From Pseudomonadota bacterium (GTDB lineage: Bacteria; Pseudomonadota; Gammaproteobacteria; Steroidobacterales; Steroidobacteraceae), in the NCBI GenBank assembly GCA_021805865.1, contig JAJZDX010000007.1, positions 94,825 to 158,824 on the forward strand: DNA of 64,000 bases, read 5' to 3'. The translations under genes were made by a program, and so were the position numbers. Below the pieces are notes generated by a model. It was not told the origin of the DNA. It was given only the letters and a program-made list of their open reading frames with translations, and did no database searches. Below are positions 62,182 to 64,000 of this stretch, one piece after another (positions within the stretch are counted from its first letter, which is position 1; each line of letters begins with the position of its first letter).

Positions 62182-63306
62182 TTGGCCGCTTGCGCGAGAA
62201 TCGGCAGGCCTCCATGGGCGGCAGCAGACGGCCGGCAGCGCCCTGTCGACATCGAGCGGCGCGAGGTATTGCTCAAGGCACTCACCGATGCGCTCAGCCT
62301 GCCGCGGGCGCTGCATGCCGATCTCTGGGTAGTGCAGGAACGGACCTTCGGCCCGTTCGCCGAGCCCTCGCGCATTCCCCGCGACACGCGCGAACTGATC
62401 CGCCGCATGCCCGGTGTGGCCGCGGCGGGAGCGGTCACGTACCAGACCGTGCAGACGGTATCGGGTGGCAATCCGGTACGGCTCTTTCTGGAACGCTACG
62501 AGATCGGCCGGCCCGGCGGGCCGGCGAATCTCGTGGCCGGTCACGGGCTGACGGAAGGCCACTATCAGATCGTAATCGACGCCTCTTCGGGATTGAAGCT
62601 CGGGCAATCCGTGCCGCTCGGACCCTACCGCGACCCCTACACCGTGGTGGGTCTCACCCGCGGCATGGTCAGCTCGAGCGGTGACCCGATGGGCTGGGTC
62701 ACGCTCCTCGATGCCCAGGCGCTGCAATTCGCGGTGCCTCCGGCGCTACAGCGGCGGGAGCAGGCATCCGGACGCAAGCCACCCACGACGACCGACATCA
62801 ACGCAGTCCTCGTTCGGCTCGAGCCCGATGCGTCAACCGTTGCGGTCGCCCGCGACATCGCGCGCTGGAAGCATCTAGCCGCCGTACCGGAGGCTGAGGA
62901 GGAGCGCTACCTCACGTCCTTTGTCCTCCAGAAGATGCAACAGCAGCTTGGCATGTTCATGGGGATCCTCGTCACGGTATCCGCCGTGATCATCACGCTC
63001 ATCATTTACACGCTGACGATGGACAAGCTGCGCTCGATCGCGACGCTCAAGTTCATCGGCGCCCCGGATCGCGTCATCGTCGGCATGATCGTGCAGCAGG
63101 CCCTGGCCCTTGGCTCGACTGCATTCGGGATCGGGCTTGTTCTCATCGAGGAGCTCAAGGGGGTCTTCCCCCGCAGAGTGCAGATCGAGCCTCGAGATCT
63201 TTTTATCATCCTCGTCATCGTGATCCTGGTATGTCTTGGAGGCCCCGTGCTCGGCGTGCGGGCGGCGGTCAAGGTCAACCCTGCTGAGGCCCTCGCCAGT
63301 GGATAA
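62182..63306 (+). pseudogene. ABC transporter permease (FtsX/MacB type), N-terminally truncated
   Basis: Homology to FtsX-like permeases starts only at HADLWVVQERTFGPFAEPSR. The periplasmic MacB-like domain and the three C-terminal helices (FMGILVTVSAVIITLIIYTL; VQQALALGSTAFGIGLVLI; DLFIILVIVILVCLGG) are complete, but the first helix that such proteins require is missing and replaced by unrelated codons (ERREVLLKALTDALS). The stop overlaps the next gene by a few bases, so they were an operon. It was likely truncated when the ATPase cassette arrived. Confidence 0.7.
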
Positions 63307-63835
63307 GCCTGTGCCGTCCGCGCGGCCGCCACGTATCGAGTTGCGTGCCATAGCCAAGCACTTCGGACGGGGCGAGACCCGCGTCGATGCGCTCCCCGAC
63401 GTCACCCTCACGGTGCGCGCGGGCGAAGTGGTCGGCCTGCGCGGCACCTCCGGCTGCGGTAAGAGCACGCTGCTCAATACGATCGGCTGCGTGACCGAGC
63501 CCACGAGCGGCTGGATGCAGCTCGACGGCGAGCCGATCTACGACGGACGATACTTGCGCCGCGACCTGCGGAGATTGCGACTGACCAAGATCGGATTCAT
63601 TTTCCAGACCCACAATCTCCTGCCAATCTTGAATGCCACCGAGAACATTGCAGAGGCGATGGAGCTGGCTGGATCGGGACACACGGACGCACGGAAGCGC
63701 GCAGAGACGCTGCTCGACTACTTCGACATGCATCAGATGCGTGCCTATCCCTCGCAACTCTCCGGGGGCATGGCCCAGCGCGTCGCGATCGCGCGCGCCA
63801 TCGCCAACGACCCCCACATACTAACCAGTACGTAA
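63299..63835 (+). pseudogene. ABC transporter ATP-binding protein, cut off by an IS
   Basis: A LolD/MacB-like ATPase starting at a GTG that overlaps the permease stop. It has Walker A GTSGCGKSTLLN, the Q-loop FIFQTHNLLP and the signature LSGGMAQRVAIARAIANDPH, but ends in ILTST where ILLADEPT (Walker B) should follow. The frame is broken at 63815-63840, exactly where the IS630-type sequence begins. With the permease fragment upstream it was a macrolide/lipoprotein-type exporter, now dead. Confidence 0.85.
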
Positions 63836-63845
63836 GTATCTTCAG

Positions 63846-64000
63846 TTACGCCGCAGCGTAGCCAGTGTCGGGCGACCTGAAGAAGCTGCGGACTCGATCG
63901 GAGCGTTTCTGCAAGAAGCGCAGCCGGCCGACGACAGCGCGGTGCAGGTCCTTTGGACCGTCGAGTTTTGAGCGGCCGACGGCGTTGTTCTTCACGTCGT
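63846..64000 (-). mobile_element. IS630-family transposase, C-terminal end (runs off window)
   Basis: The minus strand encodes DVKNNAVGRSKLDGPKDLHR, AVVGRLRFLQKRSDRV and RSFFRSPDTGYAAA followed by a stop at 63846-63848. This resembles the tail of IS630-type DDE transposases (the segment after the last catalytic acid, which reads like LKxxAxGR.xLxxPxxLxRAV). Only about 50 codons are in the window. The ABC gene is disrupted at the presumed TA target near 63830. Terminal inverted repeats cannot be verified with one end. Confidence 0.65.

Overview
This is a GC-rich chromosomal window, most likely from a gammaproteobacterium of the Nevskiales/Steroidobacter/Xanthomonad side. The evidence is the conserved gene order (ffh, rpsP-rimM-trmD-rplS, a CorC-like gene and radA; rnr-rlmB, rpsF-rpsR-rplI-dnaB-alr), a UPF0270/YheU protein, the kbl-tdh pair, nadA-nadB, and a PEP-CTERM protein with a sigma-54 promoter. 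The lineage call is inference; I could not run a search.

Layout. Positions 1-13.3 kb are housekeeping: carbonic anhydrase, a frameshifted TMEM175-like channel, dienelactone hydrolase, YheU, a Bax-inhibitor-1 protein, NADP-type glucose-6-phosphate dehydrogenase (zwf), the PEP-CTERM gene, nadA-nadB, an FNR-like regulator with all four Fe-S cysteines, kbl-tdh and a glycosyltransferase-like gene. Positions 13.3-23.3 kb hold sppA, the translation block rplS-trmD-rimM-rpsP-ffh, a CorC-like protein, radA (overlapping it tail to tail), and a PP2C phosphatase with an FHA protein.

Positions 23.5-51.4 kb form an accessory, apparently acquired island. It holds a LysR regulator, a GH39-like glycosidase, a TonB-dependent receptor, cytochrome b561, a type-B carboxylesterase, two divergent secreted GH9-like enzymes, an HSL-type esterase, a DUF3237 protein, a dead tannase/feruloyl-esterase tail, 6-phosphogluconate dehydrogenase, an F420-dependent glucose-6-phosphate dehydrogenase, an arylsulfotransferase pseudogene, fbiC and cofC for F420 synthesis, and an LLM flavin/F420 oxidoreductase. 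At its right edge lie a decayed tyrosine recombinase and decayed cofD and cofC copies. A 33-bp element recurs in four intergenic regions of this island, each upstream of one of its transcription units, and I think it is a shared operator or promoter. My reading is an uptake and degradation island for a plant-type glycoside or polyphenol ester that depends on cofactor F420: G6P oxidation by the FGD-like enzyme would supply F420H2, and Gnd would take the next oxidative step.

Positions 51.5-60.5 kb return to core genes: alr, dnaB carrying an intein with a ruined homing endonuclease, rplI, rpsR, rpsF, rlmB, rnr, tRNA-Leu(CAG), and a MarR-GNAT fusion. Positions 60.6-64.0 kb are rearranged: a LysR tail, an AAA/DUF4143 ATPase cassette with its own palindromic promoter, an ABC permease lacking its N-terminus, and an ABC ATPase cut off by an IS630-type element that runs off the end of the window.
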